Shown in pieces: positions 63,750 to 64,000 of a stretch of 64,000 nt of DNA. Location of the stretch: contig WPIO01000125.1 in assembly GCA_009760855.2 (NCBI GenBank), positions 1,047,001 to 1,111,000 on the forward strand, in the 5' to 3' direction. The first letter of the stretch is position 1, and each line of letters opens with the position of its first letter. The stretch is from Cristatella mucedo (Eukaryota; Bryozoa; Phylactolaemata; Cristatellidae). The notes below the pieces were generated by a model. That model saw nothing but the letters and a program-made list of their open reading frames with translations. It did not search any database and had not been told where the DNA came from. Position numbers and translations under genes: made by a program.

Positions 63750-63960
63750 CAATAATAATAATAATTATTATTATAGATTTCTATAGCATCATCAGAACTC
63801 AATTTTGTTCTAGGCGCTTTACAGATGCTGTATTGAAGGCATAACCGAATGATTGATGGTAACATCCGCAAACAGCAGGCACAGTTTACCAGGTACATGT
63901 ACACGAGAGACGAATCACACGGACCCGCCGAATTCTGTAATAAAAAAGTTAAGGCTCCAT
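63750..63960 (-). mobile_element. LINE-A 3' end, diverged
   Basis: (AAT)n/(ATT)n at 63750-63776, a weakened hairpin (TCTATAGCATCATCAGAACT on plus), 'TTCTAGGCGCTTTACAGATG', then 3' UTR to 'GACGAATCACACGGACCC'. This is the same order as other LINE-A 3' UTRs. Confidence 0.75.
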
Positions 63961-63968
63961 CCTACATG

Positions 63969-64000
63969 GTGAGCCGTGATGGCACAACAGGTAAGGCGGT
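63969..64000 (+). mobile_element. SINE-1, 5' end at the window edge
   Basis: GTGAGCCGTGATGGCACAAC then AGGTAAGGCGGT is the tRNA-like head of SINE-1, almost identical to the 5' end of the 26786-26954 copy. The rest lies outside the window. Confidence 0.75.

Overview
This window is nuclear DNA of an animal, most likely an invertebrate. It holds one confidently readable, spliced host gene, buried in a dense mosaic of decayed and nested transposable elements. The GC content is moderate, microsatellites are long, GT/AG introns are up to 6 kb, and LINE, SINE, Ty3/gypsy and hAT families coexist. I cannot name the species. A SPIN-like hAT fragment is compatible with many animal hosts, including molluscs.

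Host gene. On the minus strand from 56693 to 39471, six exons join in frame (1029 nt, 342 codons plus stop) into a mitochondrial SIRT3-type NAD-dependent protein deacylase. All five introns have GT..AG ends. The protein has an Arg/Ser-rich presequence, GAGIS, TQNID, the catalytic His in VEAHGTF, two zinc-binding Cys pairs, GTSLE and a C-terminal helix. Its introns (112 bp to 6.0 kb) are filled with SINEs, LINE ends, hAT relics and long dinucleotide repeats. I found no other host gene with confidence; one possible exon is at about 59.2-59.5 kb.

Mobile elements (names are mine). LINE-A is a CR1/L2-like non-LTR element with an AP-endonuclease and a reverse transcriptase. Its 3' end carries a conserved nested hairpin followed by (TTA)n. 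More than twenty copies are present, most of them 5'-truncated. LINE-B is a second CR1/L2-like element with a different 3' hairpin and an ACATT-type tail. SINE-1 and SINE-2 have tRNA-like heads on a body. SINE-2 ends in the same hairpin tail as LINE-A, so LINE-A probably mobilises it.

Layout. 1-8.8 kb is mostly unrecognised, with a 17-bp minisatellite. 8.8-14.3 kb is a LINE cluster (LINE-B RT, LINE-A RT, and a LINE-A copy that kept only its endonuclease and tail). A pogo-like relic lies near 15 kb and a SPIN-like hAT at 16.7 kb. A BED-finger hAT transposase pseudogene is at 18.1-19.7 kb. A Ty3/gypsy pol relic at about 21.4-26.8 kb has its integrase split by a SINE-1 and a LINE-A insertion. 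27.4-36.3 kb is a LINE-on-LINE nest with head-to-head copies. 37.0-37.9 kb is a GC-rich block of unknown nature. 39-57 kb is the sirtuin gene and its intronic elements. 57-64 kb holds further LINE and SINE relics and (GA)n repeats.
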